Positions 11,791 to 21,318 are shown, counted from the first letter of the stretch. The stretch: 64,000 nucleotides of DNA from Allygus modestus (GCA_963675035.1 OY776111.1:37093131-37157130), one strand, 5' to 3'. The notes: generated by a model not told the origin, from the sequence alone. Numbers and translations are program-made.

Positions 11791-12193
11791 ATGATTCAAG
11801 TAATATTTAAAAACAATGTTGCAAAATGTCTTATTAAAAAAAACATATAAAAAGGGCTACAAACATATCAGTTATGTTAAATGAATTAAAAGAAATCACC
11901 ATAAACAATAACAACTTTGAAAAACGTTTTATAATCTTCACTCTCAAAGTTAAATTCAAAAAGGAGCCACTCAACTTTTATTTTAAGATTCTTCGGAATA
12001 CCCAAGAATTTCTTCAGCGGGTTCTTGATGAAAAAATCATGCTTGTAGAAACACTATTAAATAATAAATATAAATTAAAATCAACGACACAAATCAAATT
12101 AAAAGTAAGATATTTTAATTGTTGTTATTGATTTCAGTGTCAACACGGTTCGTTCTGCTTCGCCAAAATATGTTTGAACTTCTTCCCACTGAA
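11791..12193 (+). pseudogene. Small basic ORF with possible 37-bp intron
   Basis: ATG at 11791 opens a short frame lost at an A-run (about 11838-11845). The continuing frame 11847-12131 encodes ~85 residues, Lys-rich and helical-looking (LNELKEITINNNNFEKRF...). A GTAAGA donor near 12101 and a TTGATTTCAG acceptor ending at 12137 could remove the in-frame stop and add CQHGSFCF. Alternatively GTAAGT at 11782 and the same acceptor define a 356-base 5'UTR intron of the F-box gene that contains this ORF. No family recognised. Confidence 0.35.
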
Positions 12194-12899
12194 TTAAAAA
12201 TTTTCATTTTAATTAAGTTAAAATTCTCTGAAGTGAAGTGGGTAACGCTGTCATGGTTTTGGACACAATTTGTCCAATTCCATAAATTAAAACTTTACAA
12301 GCATGTAACGTGTATGAAAACTCTTGCATACTTGAACAATGAAAACGTTCATCGACTAAATTTAATTGGGACTTTGACTGGGCGGCGCTTAACATTGGGA
12401 ATGACATTTCAACTCTTTAATTATATAAAAATTGCAAAAACAAAAAAGTTTAACAAACCTAAGCAGTTTTTTATTTTCAATGAAAAGCTGGGTAATGAAA
12501 TTAATAGATTTGTCGTTTTAGTAAAAAAAAAACAATAAAACCAAATTTTCCAAAAAACTTTCGTTAAAGAAAATTGGAAACGCTACGCAAGTCTTAGAAA
12601 ACCCAAGATATATTCGACTGTGTAATTTATGCAAAACCAGAATCTTAAATCAAATTAACCCTCAGTTTCCCGAAGAAAAAGTCTTGCATATGTTTCTTAC
12701 TACTGAAAATAATCACCCTATGCGCCGCCTAAACGCTCTAACATTAGTCAAAACCCACAAAAAACTATCAACAAAATTTAAATTTTTTAGAGACGATCAT
12801 TCAAACGTAACCCTCTTCGTACCAAAAACACAAATCCACTCATATAAACAATCAATGGCAACATTGGAACAATCTCCCAGGCCCGAATATCCGGTTTAA
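12170..12899 (+). pseudogene. F-box-like protein, frameshifted at an A-run
   Basis: ATG at 12170 starts MFELLPTELKIFILIKL, followed by WVTLSWFWTQF about 20 residues later: the Leu-Pro-x-Glu-Leu...Ile-Leu...Trp pattern of an F-box, which would recruit a substrate to an SCF ubiquitin ligase through Skp1. The first frame stops at 12536-12538 just after a run of ten A (12526-12535). The next frame stays open to 12899 and encodes a basic C-terminal part with RLCNLCKTRILNQ. The two are probably one ~240-residue gene broken by slippage. F-box proteins are known host-subversion tools of insect viruses and poxviruses, but the match here is by motif only. Confidence 0.45.
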
Positions 12900-13122
12900 A
12901 TATCTAAAGTGGCCATAAAAACTATTTTTGTTTAATATATTATTAGAACTTATACAACAAATAAGAAACCAAATTAACAGCATTGAAAGACCCGCACAGT
13001 CATCCGCTGGACGCGAGGGTGGACACACTACAACTCTTGTGATTTGTTTTTATGGTGCGCTCACTCCATCAAACGCGATCTAGACTCTGTGCTCCGCCCC
13101 GGACTCAATCGACTCCAATCGA

Positions 13123-13290
13123 CCTTGACCCACTCTCAGACTTAGAAAATTTGCTGATAGGATAGATATGTTAAATAAAACACCCCTTTCCTACCACCTA
13201 CCCCCGATCCGATGGGTTAATTATAAATCCCGACACAGGGGAATTTAGTGCTTGCTTACTCTAATGGTATATGTAAGCGGGGGTATTTAA
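13123..13290 (+). promoter_or_regulatory. Cassette promoter copy 1 plus TATTTAA box (bHLH gene)
   Basis: CCTTGACCCACT (13123) followed by ...TTGCTGATAGGATAGATATGTTAAATAAAACACCC... is the same block as at 14424 and 13823. It then runs into a fragment (13190-13246) homologous to the 3' end of the acidic gene at 21213-21258 (LIINPDTG reading). A separate TATTTAA (13284-13290) lies 80 bases before the bHLH ATG. Confidence 0.6.
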
Positions 13291-13369
13291 GCGGCCGCTC
13301 CAGAATTTAGTTAGTATATTAAGTTTAGTTTAGTTAGTAATTTAGTTAGTATTTAGTAAGTAGTCAGCT

Positions 13370-13693
13370 ATGGACGGTCAAGCTGGATCAACCAACGTAA
13401 ATAGCGAGCCAAGAAATGTTCGAGAGCAGAAAAGGGTTCTGAAAGTAAATCAAGCATATAGTTTACTACAATCCAAATTACCATTTGCTAATTCGAAAAT
13501 GACCAAATCATCTATTATACAACTTGCAACAAAATACATCAAAACCTTACAAATGGAGTTGGAAAAACCATTTACCTCACCCCAACTGCCTGAACAACCG
13601 ATTACAACCTCAACTCTTCAAGAAGTTCTTCTTGATGATGATGCGATGGAAAAAATTCTTCAAGAAATTCTTCTAGATGAGATTGCGCTTTAA
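13370..13693 (+). CDS. bHLH-like transcription factor of the provirus
   Basis: A complete 107-residue ORF with its own TATTTAA box 80 bases upstream and a stem-loop 50 bases after the stop. Residues ~17-63 fit a basic helix-loop-helix domain: NVREQKRVLKVNQAYSLLQ (basic region and helix 1, with the Glu and Arg that contact E-boxes), LPF plus a short loop, then KMTKSSIIQLATKYIKTLQ (helix 2). The tail (75-107) is acidic and Leu-rich (LQEVLLDDD...LQEILLDE), suggestive of an activation domain. The protein is far shorter than cellular bHLH factors. Known family role: dimerise and bind CANNTG. Inference: a viral regulator of host or viral transcription. Intact frame, unlike most neighbours. Confidence 0.65.
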   Translation: MDGQAGSTNVNSEPRNVREQKRVLKVNQAYSLLQSKLPFANSKMTKSSIIQLATKYIKTLQMELEKPFTSPQLPEQPITTSTLQEVLLDDDAMEKILQEILLDEIAL

Positions 13694-13743
13694 CGTTTGT
13701 TTAGCGAAAACTAAAGACCTTTGAAATACAGAGCGGGGTGATA

Positions 13744-13805
13744 CAGAGTAGGGATAAGATGAGTTTGCGGTTTGAATAAGAATCACTGCTCTATTCCCTG
13801 TTCTG
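13744..13805. repeat. Cassette stem-loop copy 1
   Basis: Imperfect inverted repeat: CAGAGTAGGGATAAGATGAG (13744-13763) against CTGCTCTATTCCCTGTTCTG (13786-13805), 22-base loop. It lies about 50 bases after the bHLH stop. A third partial arm, CAGAGCGGGGTGA, precedes it at 13730. Likely a 3'-end or insulator-like signal of the cassette; function unknown. Confidence 0.55.
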
Positions 13806-13822
13806 GTGGTTTTTTAAAGTGT

Positions 13823-13959
13823 CCTTGACCCACTTAGACCTTTAAAAACCTTTCAAATAGTATAAAATTGTTAGATATATTTTATTTTTATAACCTACTC
13901 CTTCCCTATTACTAGCACCCCCCACCACTTATCCTCCACCAACTGAATCGGGTATAAAA
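13823..13959 (+). promoter_or_regulatory. Cassette promoter copy 2
   Basis: CCTTGACCCACT (13823), an AT-rich middle, CACCCCCCACCACTTAT, then GGGTATAAAAGAAGGTTTCC (TATA at 13953-13959), 39 bases before ATG 13998. Order and spacing match the copies at 14424, 21425 and 21937. Confidence 0.7.
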
Positions 13960-13997
13960 GAAGGTTTCCTGTCAGTGTTACAATCATTCTGCTGAGA

Positions 13998-14309
13998 ATG
14001 AGTGCATCCGGTACGTATAACGCTCGCTCTACCTCTGCTGCAACACTAGTAGTAAGCAGAAAAATTGAAAATGTCGATCAGTTAATTGCCTTGAGAAGTG
14101 TACTGCAAAGGTTTCTCGATTGTTAGGTTGGTTGCGATTTGTATATGTGGAAGCCTACAAGTGCAGTGTTTAATAGTGAACAGGAAGCATGGAAAACAGA
14201 CTATCCAGATAATATATTGTTACGTAAAATGTTGAGTATATTGGCAAGATTACTCCGGCAGGGATTGATCATCAACATAATATTTTATAAAAAACGAAAA
14301 TTTTGTTAA
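13998..14309 (+). pseudogene. Small cassette ORF 1, one in-frame stop
   Basis: ATG at 13998 follows the cassette TATA box. The frame has a TAG at 14124-14126 but stays open on both sides to TAA 14307-14309, ~103 codons in all. The second half ends in a helical, Leu/Arg-rich stretch (LARLLRQGLIINIIFYKKR) resembling YRLLREGYILCLYY of the ORF at 21595. The two look like paralogues, each in its own cassette. No known domain. Confidence 0.5.
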
Positions 14310-14340
14310 AACAATAAAAAAGGGGAGTGGGTTGAAAAGA

Positions 14341-14406
14341 CAGAGCGGGGAAGAGATCAGTTTGTGGTCTAAGTGAGAACCACTTACTGCTCTATTCCCC
14401 GTTTTG
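14341..14406. repeat. Cassette stem-loop copy 2
   Basis: CAGAGCGGGGAAGAGATCAG (14341-14360) pairs with CTGCTCTATTCCCCGTTTTG (14387-14406) at 16 of 20 positions. An inner GTGGT...ACCAC can extend the stem. It begins about 30 bases after the stop of the 13998 ORF. Confidence 0.65.
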
Positions 14407-14423
14407 GTAGTATGTTCAGGTAA

Positions 14424-14533
14424 CCTTGACCCACTCACAAGAATTAAAAGACTTGCGGATAGTATTGATTTGGTAAATAAAAACACCCTTTCCCTATCAC
14501 TTACACCCCCCACCACCTAAATCTGGTATAAAA
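14424..14533 (+). promoter_or_regulatory. Cassette promoter copy 3
   Basis: CCTTGACCCACTC (14424), TTGCGGATAG, GTAAATAAAAACACCC, CCCCCCACCACCTAAATC, then GGTATAAAAGGAGGTTTCCG (TATA 14527-14533). ATG 14578 of the acidic LXCXE gene follows at 45 bases. Confidence 0.7.
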
Positions 14534-14577
14534 GGAGGTTTCCGATCAGTAATAAAGTCAGTCTGTTACTTGGAATC

Positions 14578-14588
14578 ATGTTACCTAG
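14578..14588 (+). pseudogene. First codons of the acidic LXCXE gene, cut off by an LTR element
   Basis: ATG at 14578, 45 bases downstream of a cassette TATA box, is interrupted after 11 bases by the 6.3-kb LTR element. The target duplication CTAG (14585-14588) recurs at 20934-20937, after which the same reading frame resumes. The split shows that the retrotransposon inserted into the extreme 5' end of this gene. Confidence 0.75.
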
Positions 14589-15288
14589 TATAGTGCTGTT
14601 ACACAGGCTATAATTTTTCTTGTGGATTTTAAGAAGTGGTGGTCATAAATAAAATAAAAGAAATGAATAAACTCTTCTTGTATATATTTAAATAAATTAA
14701 ATAAAACTCTTCTTGTCAAATAAAACAGTTCAAAATTCAAAATAAAATTTAACTTGGTTTTGCTTATCACTTCTCTCATTCAAAATATTACATTAACTGT
14801 TCGATCTTTATTTTTATATTACTGTACTTTAATTAATAATCAAGGATCAAAAGATGAAACCAAGAAACGCTTCGAAACCTGAAAATCAGAAGAGATTCAC
14901 GTTTCGTTGGGCGACGTACGACACACACACAAGACCAATGGTCAACGTAAAAATGCCGTAGCCTCCCAGCGATCGTGAATATATACCCCTTGGCTTAGAA
15001 ACTTCCAGAACGCGACCACGCCGGCCGTCACGTGACCTAGCTCCAGTTCAATCCAGCCAAGGAAGAATTTAAATCATTGTCTCCAACTCTCAGCCTTACA
15101 ACCCCGAACAAGAAAATCGCGATCTTGCCTTGACTTGCAAAACCAAGTAGCACCAGCAATTCTTATTTGCAACTGCCAGCAATTATTCACAAAACATCTT
15201 TTATATTTTTATACATTAATTATTTTAATACATAACAAATAGTATATTTAATTATATATAGCGTTTCAATTACAATTGGGACGCTATA
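14589..15288 (-). repeat. 3' LTR of the 14.6-20.9 kb element
   Basis: In sense orientation it starts TATAGCGTCCC and ends CAGCACTATA. It matches 20236-20933 with only a few differences (for example GCGACC versus GAGACC, CTCCAG versus CTCCGG, CAATTGGG versus CAGTTGGG). A short ORF in both LTRs is not considered a gene. Confidence 0.9.
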
Positions 15289-16534
15289 TTCTCCCCTGAC
15301 TTCCTGAAATTGCTGGTGCTCTGCTACAATACATCATTTCATTTTCATTTTTAAAACTTTCACAAATTTTCCTTTTTGTAAACAATTATACAATCCAAAA
15401 TATTTACATTTTTCCAAACATTTATACAATTCAAAAAATATTTACATTCAAATTCGCTCAACAAATAAAAATTTTTAAAACCACAGTCACTACTCAATGT
15501 TTACATTAGTGGAATGTAGAATGTCCAGCTGTACTCGAGCGATAACAAAACACAAAGCCTCGCTCCTTATCTCCGCTCAAAGGTCAACGACCCAGTAACC
15601 CTGCTCAGTCCAGGTTACACTGTGTCGATTGAACATTCACTAACACGGAATTCACTACTCGTGTATGCAGTCCAGCTCTTGTACGGCATCCGAAGTTCGC
15701 AGCAACACCTCGATGTTGGCGCAAGTAAACGGTCATCTCAGCATGAGCAGAAGAAGTTCTGCGCAGATCGGCTAGTCGTCCGGAATCGTCTTCGCAGTTG
15801 ATACAGCAACAATACCCAGAACAAACAATCCTCAACGGCAGATTAATGTTATACTCATTATTTTACTATTTATTCCGTTCACACTGCTTAACACAGAAGG
15901 TGTTTTATTCTTCAGCCATTCCTCCGGAAAAATATTTCTCCAAGCGTCAACACTGTCTCCATTGAACGTCAACCATGAATCAATCCGACAACGGGGTGTG
16001 AGTGAAGTGAAGTTTGGTCTATTGTGATTCAAGTGCTGTAGTTAAGTGATGAGTGAAAAAAAATTGTGAGTGCCCCAATGTGGATAAATCCCAGGTATTC
16101 GAACAACTTTCACAGCTAGCTAGTAAAAATATTTAATTCCATGTTTCTCTTTCCTTTTGTTTGTCCATACACTCGCTCATTTATTCACATTTTATTTTAT
16201 TTATTTAACTAAAATTTATTCTAAGACACAAGAAAATATTATTTCAATTGAGTCTTGTCGTCTTGGAGAAAGGTGATTGTTTTCTTGAATTAGCAATACC
16301 CATTAATTTACTTCAATAAATTATCTTCATTTATATCTTGCTTATAATCCATGTAGTCCAAGATATAATTTATTTATTACATTTCAATATCTTCAAGTCT
16401 TCAGTATTGCCAACTACAACCACCCTTTTTATTCTCACTGAAACATACTTTATTACACAACCTGAAAACATTATTTAATTAACTTGCAGCACACCATTGT
16501 CACACTTGGTTATTTACAAACAAATAACAGATGT
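15289..16534. other. 3' untranslated region of the LTR element
   Basis: Between the integrase stop and the left LTR. Short ORFs lack any recognisable domain. The end next to the LTR carries the polypurine tract. Confidence 0.5.
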
Positions 16535-17419
16535 TTATTTACAAACATTTACACAAGGTTTCAATTGACTGATATGTGCCCTTTTACCATCTAACAAATC
16601 ATCTTTGTGCTGCAATATACAACTCATATCAGTTAAATAATACAAGATTCTGTATTGACCAATGAACTTAGCAATAAACTTTTCATTACCTTCACTGGAC
16701 CTATTTAGCACATAGGCCCAGCTTCCGATTTTGAATTGGCGGTTTTTACTGCCCTCGTAGAGTTTCAACCTTTTATTTCTATCATTCCTCTTCTTATTAT
16801 TGGATATTGCTTCCTTCAATTTATTATAAACATCTTCGGCATTTGCATCCTCTTCCGTCAAATCATTTAATTCCCAGGTGTTACTCAATGAATTATTGTG
16901 GGCATAAGTAAACATTAACTCATGCGCGCTGAACTTCGTACTTTCACTTGTCCCAGAATTTAAAGTTTGTTGGACTTCACTCAAGTTTTTATCCCATTGG
17001 TTCTTAGCTTCATTAAAATAAATTTGTAAAATTGATTTTATATTCCGCAAATAACGTTCACTCAAATTTGCTTGTGGGTGATAAGGAACAATTGTTTTAT
17101 GCTTTATTGCCAAATTAAATAAAAAGGACCTGAACTCCCCACTCCTGTAATAACTTGCATTGTCTGTCACGATTTCTTTGCATAATGAAAAATTTTTAAA
17201 AATACAGTTCTGGAACACTTGAATTATGTTCTGCGATGTGGCCCTTCTAATCGCATTCACCCATACATACTTTGTACAGTGGTCAACAGCAATCATTAAA
17301 TAACAGTTTCCACTTACCGAGCGGTTTATCGGCCCCATCAGGTCGGTGTATATTCGGTCCATCGGCTTGTCACTTGTGTCACTGATGAGCGGGCCGTGCA
17401 GGTATCGGTAGCTCTCCAT
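16535..17419 (-). pseudogene. Retrotransposon integrase catalytic core and C-terminal domain
   Basis: Joins retroelement cDNA to host DNA. The rve core has its three acidic residues in context: IYTDLMGPI (first Asp), IVTDNASYY (second Asp) and ANLSERYLRNI (Glu), ~35 residues between the last two. After the core comes a basic C-terminal region ending LLDGKRAHISQLKPC, typical of Gypsy integrases. The N-terminal HHCC zinc-binding domain is absent because the frame begins immediately after the foreign ORF. Compared with a complete Gypsy pol, only its 3' third remains, so it cannot act alone in the usual way. Confidence 0.85.
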
Positions 17420-19163
17420 TAGAAGTGGGTGCAGTTACGAACAGAATTCTACTGTTTCGACACATATTCCCTAGTACTCTAGTACCCCCTCCAAGTCCAT
17501 CACCAAAAGCAACACAGAATCTATGATCTCCTAGGCCATATACATGTATTTGATCAAACACAAAGAGAAATCGACTCATAGACATGTTATATGCACCCAC
17601 TGGTCTGTCAGTCCATGAAGGAGATGTTAATCTAGGTTGGTGAAGAGGTCTGTTTTCTAATTATCTCAATTCGTTCCTAGTAGCAACAGAGATATCAGGT
17701 CTTGTTTGACGTTCTTCAAAAGGTCTAATCATTAAGTAATATCCTGCTATATGTCTATCCCAATCTGGTAGGAATCCCATTTCCTGATTCCTCATGTCTC
17801 TCAATCGTTCTTCTCTAACTTCGAATTGTTTTGCCTTTTCTTTACATGTTATCATATCAATTCTTTTAATAGTGATAGCATATTGTTGCAATTGATGTGA
17901 GGTCTCTAGATCAACTTCTTCAAGACTTGCATGTGTGTCACCATCTTCTTCTTCTATCAAGTCTAGAACATCTCCTATTGGTAATTTGTCAAACTTATCT
18001 TTAACTAGTTGTGTGAATCCTTTATCTTGGTCAATTAGCTCGAGGACAGCTTCACTGATGTCGAGTCTATCATCGTTATTGAACATGTCCACTCGGGTCT
18101 CTAATATCTCATTATAGATACCTCGGTTTAGCTCGTAGTTAGGATTGAATAAGTAATACCTTGCTAGACCGGTAATAACTTCAAGTGTAGCTCTATTCAG
18201 GGTTTCTTGACTCTGATGTTGTCTGTTTAATAGCATAAAATGCTTGAAGAACACAGCTCTCCTTATGCTACGTAGTCGTTTCTTTATAGCTTCACGCATT
18301 AATTGATCAGGTTTGTTTGAGAGTACAGTGATAGTGTAATTAGGTAATCCTCTTAGAGTCCATAATTTATAACATTGAACACCTAACTTAGAAGCATAAG
18401 AACTATAGTTGTCATATATCGCTGCTTGTTCTCTCAATAGACTACTTACATGCAACTGTAATTCTCGAACTTTATGAATCTTTTGTAACTGATGAAGTAC
18501 AACAATCCAAGGTAACATAGGACTAGGAACCTCAGCAATCAAGGTGGCTATATTTCCGAGGTTAGCCATTGGAAATCTTGAAAGAATATCGGACACAATT
18601 AGAGGATACAGAGCATCAAAGATGATACTGACAGGTACATTTCGGAGATCATCATAAGAAACTATTGCATTACTACCGATACCGTACCAAGACCTTAGTG
18701 TATCGTGTCCTTCCATACTTAGTACATGTCCTGTAGTTGTATCTTCAAGGATACGTCTATGAGTCCAGTCCTCGTCCATCAAATATTGGCATAAAGCCTG
18801 AGCAGCATCAACAGGTGTAATATGGTCGTTATCAGGATTGTCAACAGTGTAGATCTCTGGAGAAAATTCCTCAACTTCTTCAATAATTTCTCTGATGGCA
18901 CGTCGGGCTTCGTCGAACTGATCCATAAGTTCTGCACTAGGTAAGTTACGTTCTACGCACCATAATGATCTTTCTTCCAGAGGTTGTCCGCAAAATCTGC
19001 ATCCCGTGGTAACTGCCCAATAAGTCTTATTCTTCGTGTTTTGATCACCAGACCACGTTCTACTAACCAAACAGCTTACTATCCAACAACAAATCTCGTG
19101 ATAGTTGAATTTAAAATGCAGATTGCTGGCGATAAGTGAGTCAACATATCTACCCTCACCCAT
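17420..19163 (-). pseudogene. RNA-virus-like structural protein (nucleoprotein or capsid) inside a retrotransposon
   Basis: A 500-codon ORF (19163-17661) with one TAA, continuing in the same frame to about 17430. Its start is the second piece of a protein that begins in the 19079-20182 frame, and the two frames overlap at 19079-19163 (frameshift). It is not gag or pol: no zinc knuckle, protease or RT motif; largely helical and rich in Leu, Arg, Asp and Glu, with stretches such as MLPWIVVLHQLQKIHKV and LRSWYGIGSNAIVSYDDL. Size, helical character and location recall endogenised nucleoproteins of negative-strand RNA viruses or capsids of toti-like dsRNA viruses, both frequent in insect genomes. 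I cannot decide between these, and a divergent cellular gene is not excluded. Confidence 0.4.
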
Positions 19164-20182
19164 GTATAGACATTCTGCAATGTATTGGGTATAATACTTG
19201 GTCTAAACTGATTGGCTCTTAGGTGGTGGTGCATTGTTCTTCCTATTGGTCTTTGGGATGCGAATGGTAAGAAATCCTCAATTTTCCTCCCAGTATATCT
19301 GTAGATCATCAAAGCACACAATTCTGCTACAGACATTTGCCCTTCCGGCTTCTCCCCTGTAGGTAGGCACCACTTGTAGAGATCAAGCAACTTTGTGACT
19401 TTCAAGGCAAAAATGTTCTCGGACATTATTTTAACTTCCGGATGTGATAATCCCTTTCCTGTTGAGCTTCCTAAAAAGGCCTCAGAAGATCCTTCAACAA
19501 ATATACTTCCCTCGGTGGTTCCTTTTGATTCTGGTATAGATAGGGTAGCTTCGAAATTAGTCCTGTCAGCCATACGATTGTTTACAAAATGACTTAAATC
19601 ACCAATGTGCACTGTATGGTGTACCGGTGCTTGCGTTATACCTTCCTCAGTCCTATCTCTAGCTATTTCCTTATCTTTAAGGCTAGAACTGCTTAGGTTT
19701 AACTGTGTTTCAAATTCAATTTCATCTTGAAAACTATCCTCGATTACCTTCAATGCTTTAGTTTTTTCCTCTTCTGTACATTCTACCTCCGTTAACTTAA
19801 CTTGCATTGCATCTAGCATCTTAAACAATTCACTTATTTTATCTACAGACTTTTTTCTTACATCTAAGATCTTAGCATAGTTCAATCTGCGGGCATAATG
19901 TTCTAATTTACATTCTAGACGCACTAACTTATTTACATTTTTGGCTCCCTCCAACTCACTAATAAGTTCACCAATTTCATTTAAACGGACCTCAATCTCC
20001 TCTATTTCCTCCTTAATATTCAAACCCTCCAAATTACTCACATTCTCCTTGACTCCCAATTTCAAAATTTCTCGCAAATCCTTTCTTAATTGTAGCACAA
20101 CATCGTCCTTGGGACATCCTCGAACTTTCAACTCATACATTAATTCTTGCTTTGACAGAAGGTCCACTTTTAAAACTCCCAT
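19079..20182 (-). CDS. Gypsy gag N-terminus fused to the RNA-virus-like ORF
   Basis: ATG at 20182 sits just downstream of the 5' LTR. Residues 1 to ~200 are typical of insect Gypsy gag N-termini: a helical LSKQELMYELKVRG segment followed by a Glu/Lys-rich coiled coil. From about residue 204 (Met codon at 19571-19573, MADRTNFEATL...) the character changes, and the remaining ~160 residues appear to be the first part of the virus-like protein that continues in the overlapping frame to 17661. The gag capsid and nucleocapsid domains are absent. The fusion is in frame, so a translated chimera is conceivable. Confidence 0.55.
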   Translation of the reverse strand: MGVLKVDLLSKQELMYELKVRGCPKDDVVLQLRKDLREILKLGVKENVSNLEGLNIKEEIEEIEVRLNEIGELISELEGAKNVNKLVRLECKLEHYARRLNYAKILDVRKKSVDKISELFKMLDAMQVKLTEVECTEEEKTKALKVIEDSFQDEIEFETQLNLSSSSLKDKEIARDRTEEGITQAPVHHTVHIGDLSHFVNNRMADRTNFEATLSIPESKGTTEGSIFVEGSSEAFLGSSTGKGLSHPEVKIMSENIFALKVTKLLDLYKWCLPTGEKPEGQMSVAELCALMIYRYTGRKIEDFLPFASQRPIGRTMHHHLRANQFRPSIIPNTLQNVYTWVRVDMLTHLSPAICILNSTITRFVVG

Positions 20183-20211
20183 TTTGACTGTTTTTTAATG
20201 ACCAACTTCTT

Positions 20212-20235
20212 TTAAAAGCAGAGTGGCGCAATCTT
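20212..20235 (-). promoter_or_regulatory. Candidate primer-binding site resembling tRNA-iMet 5' end
   Basis: Immediately inside the 5' LTR, the plus strand reads AGCAGAGTGGCGCA, which is the start of eukaryotic initiator tRNA-Met. The element's sense strand is therefore complementary to the 5' end of that tRNA rather than to a tRNA 3' CCA end, suggesting a tRNA-fragment (half-tRNA) primer. Based on recall of the tRNA sequence. Confidence 0.4.
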
Positions 20236-20933
20236 TAGTGCTGTTACACAGGCTATAATTTTTCTTGTGGATTTTAAGAAGTGGTGGTCATAAATAAAAT
20301 AAAAGAAATGAATAAACTCTTCTTGTATATATTTAAATAAATTAAATAAAACTCTTCTTGTCAAATAAAACAGTTCAAAATTCAAAATAAAATTTAACTT
20401 GGTTTTGCTTATCACTTCTCTCATTCAAAATATTACATTAACTGTTCGATCTTTATTTTTATATTACTGTACTTTAATTAATAATCAAGGATCAAAAGAT
20501 GAAACCAAGAAACGCTTCGAAACCTGAAAATCAGAAGAGATTCACGTTTCGTTGGGCGACGTACGACACACACACAAGACCAATGGTCAACGTAAAAATG
20601 CCGTAGCCTCCCAGCGATCGTGAATATATACCCCTTGGCTTAGAAACTTCCAGAACGAGACCACGCCGGCCGTCACGTGACCTAGCTCCGGTTCAATCCA
20701 GCCAAGGAAGAATTTAAATCATTGTCTCCAACTCTCAGCCTTACAAACCCGAACAAGAAAATCGCGATCTTGCCTTGACTTGCAAAACCAAGTAGCACCA
20801 GCAATTCTTATTTGCAACTGCCAGCAATTATTCACGAAACATCTTTTATATTTTTATACATTAATTATTTTAATACATAACAAATAGTATATTTAATTAT
20901 ATATAGCGTTTCAATTACAGTTGGGACGCTATA
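20236..20933 (-). repeat. 5' LTR of the 14.6-20.9 kb element
   Basis: Right-hand copy of the 700-bp LTR; flanked on its right by the target duplication CTAG at 20934-20937. It lies upstream of gag in the element's orientation. Confidence 0.9.
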
Positions 20934-20937
20934 CTAG

Positions 20938-21318
20938 AGACAACATTTTCCCTTCTAAGAAGACTATACTGGAAATTATAAAAAATATTCCAGTTGAAAT
21001 TAACGAAGACGAAGACGATTCAGAAATAGAAGATGATCTATTTAGTAATTTTGAACTACTGAGCAATATTTCCAGCAGTGTACCATATTTTGGAGAGTTG
21101 GAGCAAATCGAGCTGTTGAGTGACGACGACGTTGATCCAGAGACGTTGATTATGTATCATCAGTTACTCTGTTTGGAGGAAATATAACCCATTAATATTG
21201 AGACTCCTACAAGCAGTAGCAATACCGATTGGTTAATTATAAATCCAGACACAGGGGACTTTAGTGCTCGTCGCCGCTTATTCTGCGAAATGACATCATC
21301 ATCGGGTGAGTCTGAATA
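20938..21318 (+). pseudogene. Acidic accessory protein with LXCXE motif
   Basis: Continuation of the gene whose ATG is at 14578. Acidic throughout (NEDEDDSEIEDDLF...). It ends before a TAA (21185-21187) with LLCLE at 21164-21178, a consensus LXCXE retinoblastoma-binding motif, preceded by an acidic DDDVDPETL stretch. After that TAA the same frame stays open to 21318 (NTDWLIINPDTGDFSARRRL...). The LIINPDTG segment also occurs at 13203-13240, so this tail has been duplicated in the cluster. LXCXE proteins of small DNA viruses bind pRb to drive S phase, and such accessory genes have been described in adintoviruses. Broken by the LTR insertion and possibly by the internal stop. Confidence 0.5.

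Larger units (their letters stand above)
14589..20933 (-). mobile_element. Ty3/Gypsy-type LTR element carrying an RNA-virus-like ORF
   Basis: Two ~700-bp LTRs (14589-15288 and 20236-20933) are nearly identical and are flanked by CTAG (14585-14588 and 20934-20937). The internal sense is minus: N-terminal gag, then a long foreign ORF, then integrase core. Protease, reverse transcriptase, RNase H and the integrase zinc finger are missing. A purine-rich tract (AAGTCAGGGGAGAA, minus) abuts the left LTR as a polypurine tract. The element therefore moved with enzymes supplied in trans. Few LTR differences imply recent insertion. Confidence 0.85.

Noticed and set aside
14585..14779. 64-codon minus ORF repeated at 20212-20424
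   Set aside because: It is part of the LTR, AT-rich, and repeated only because the LTR is; no protein features.
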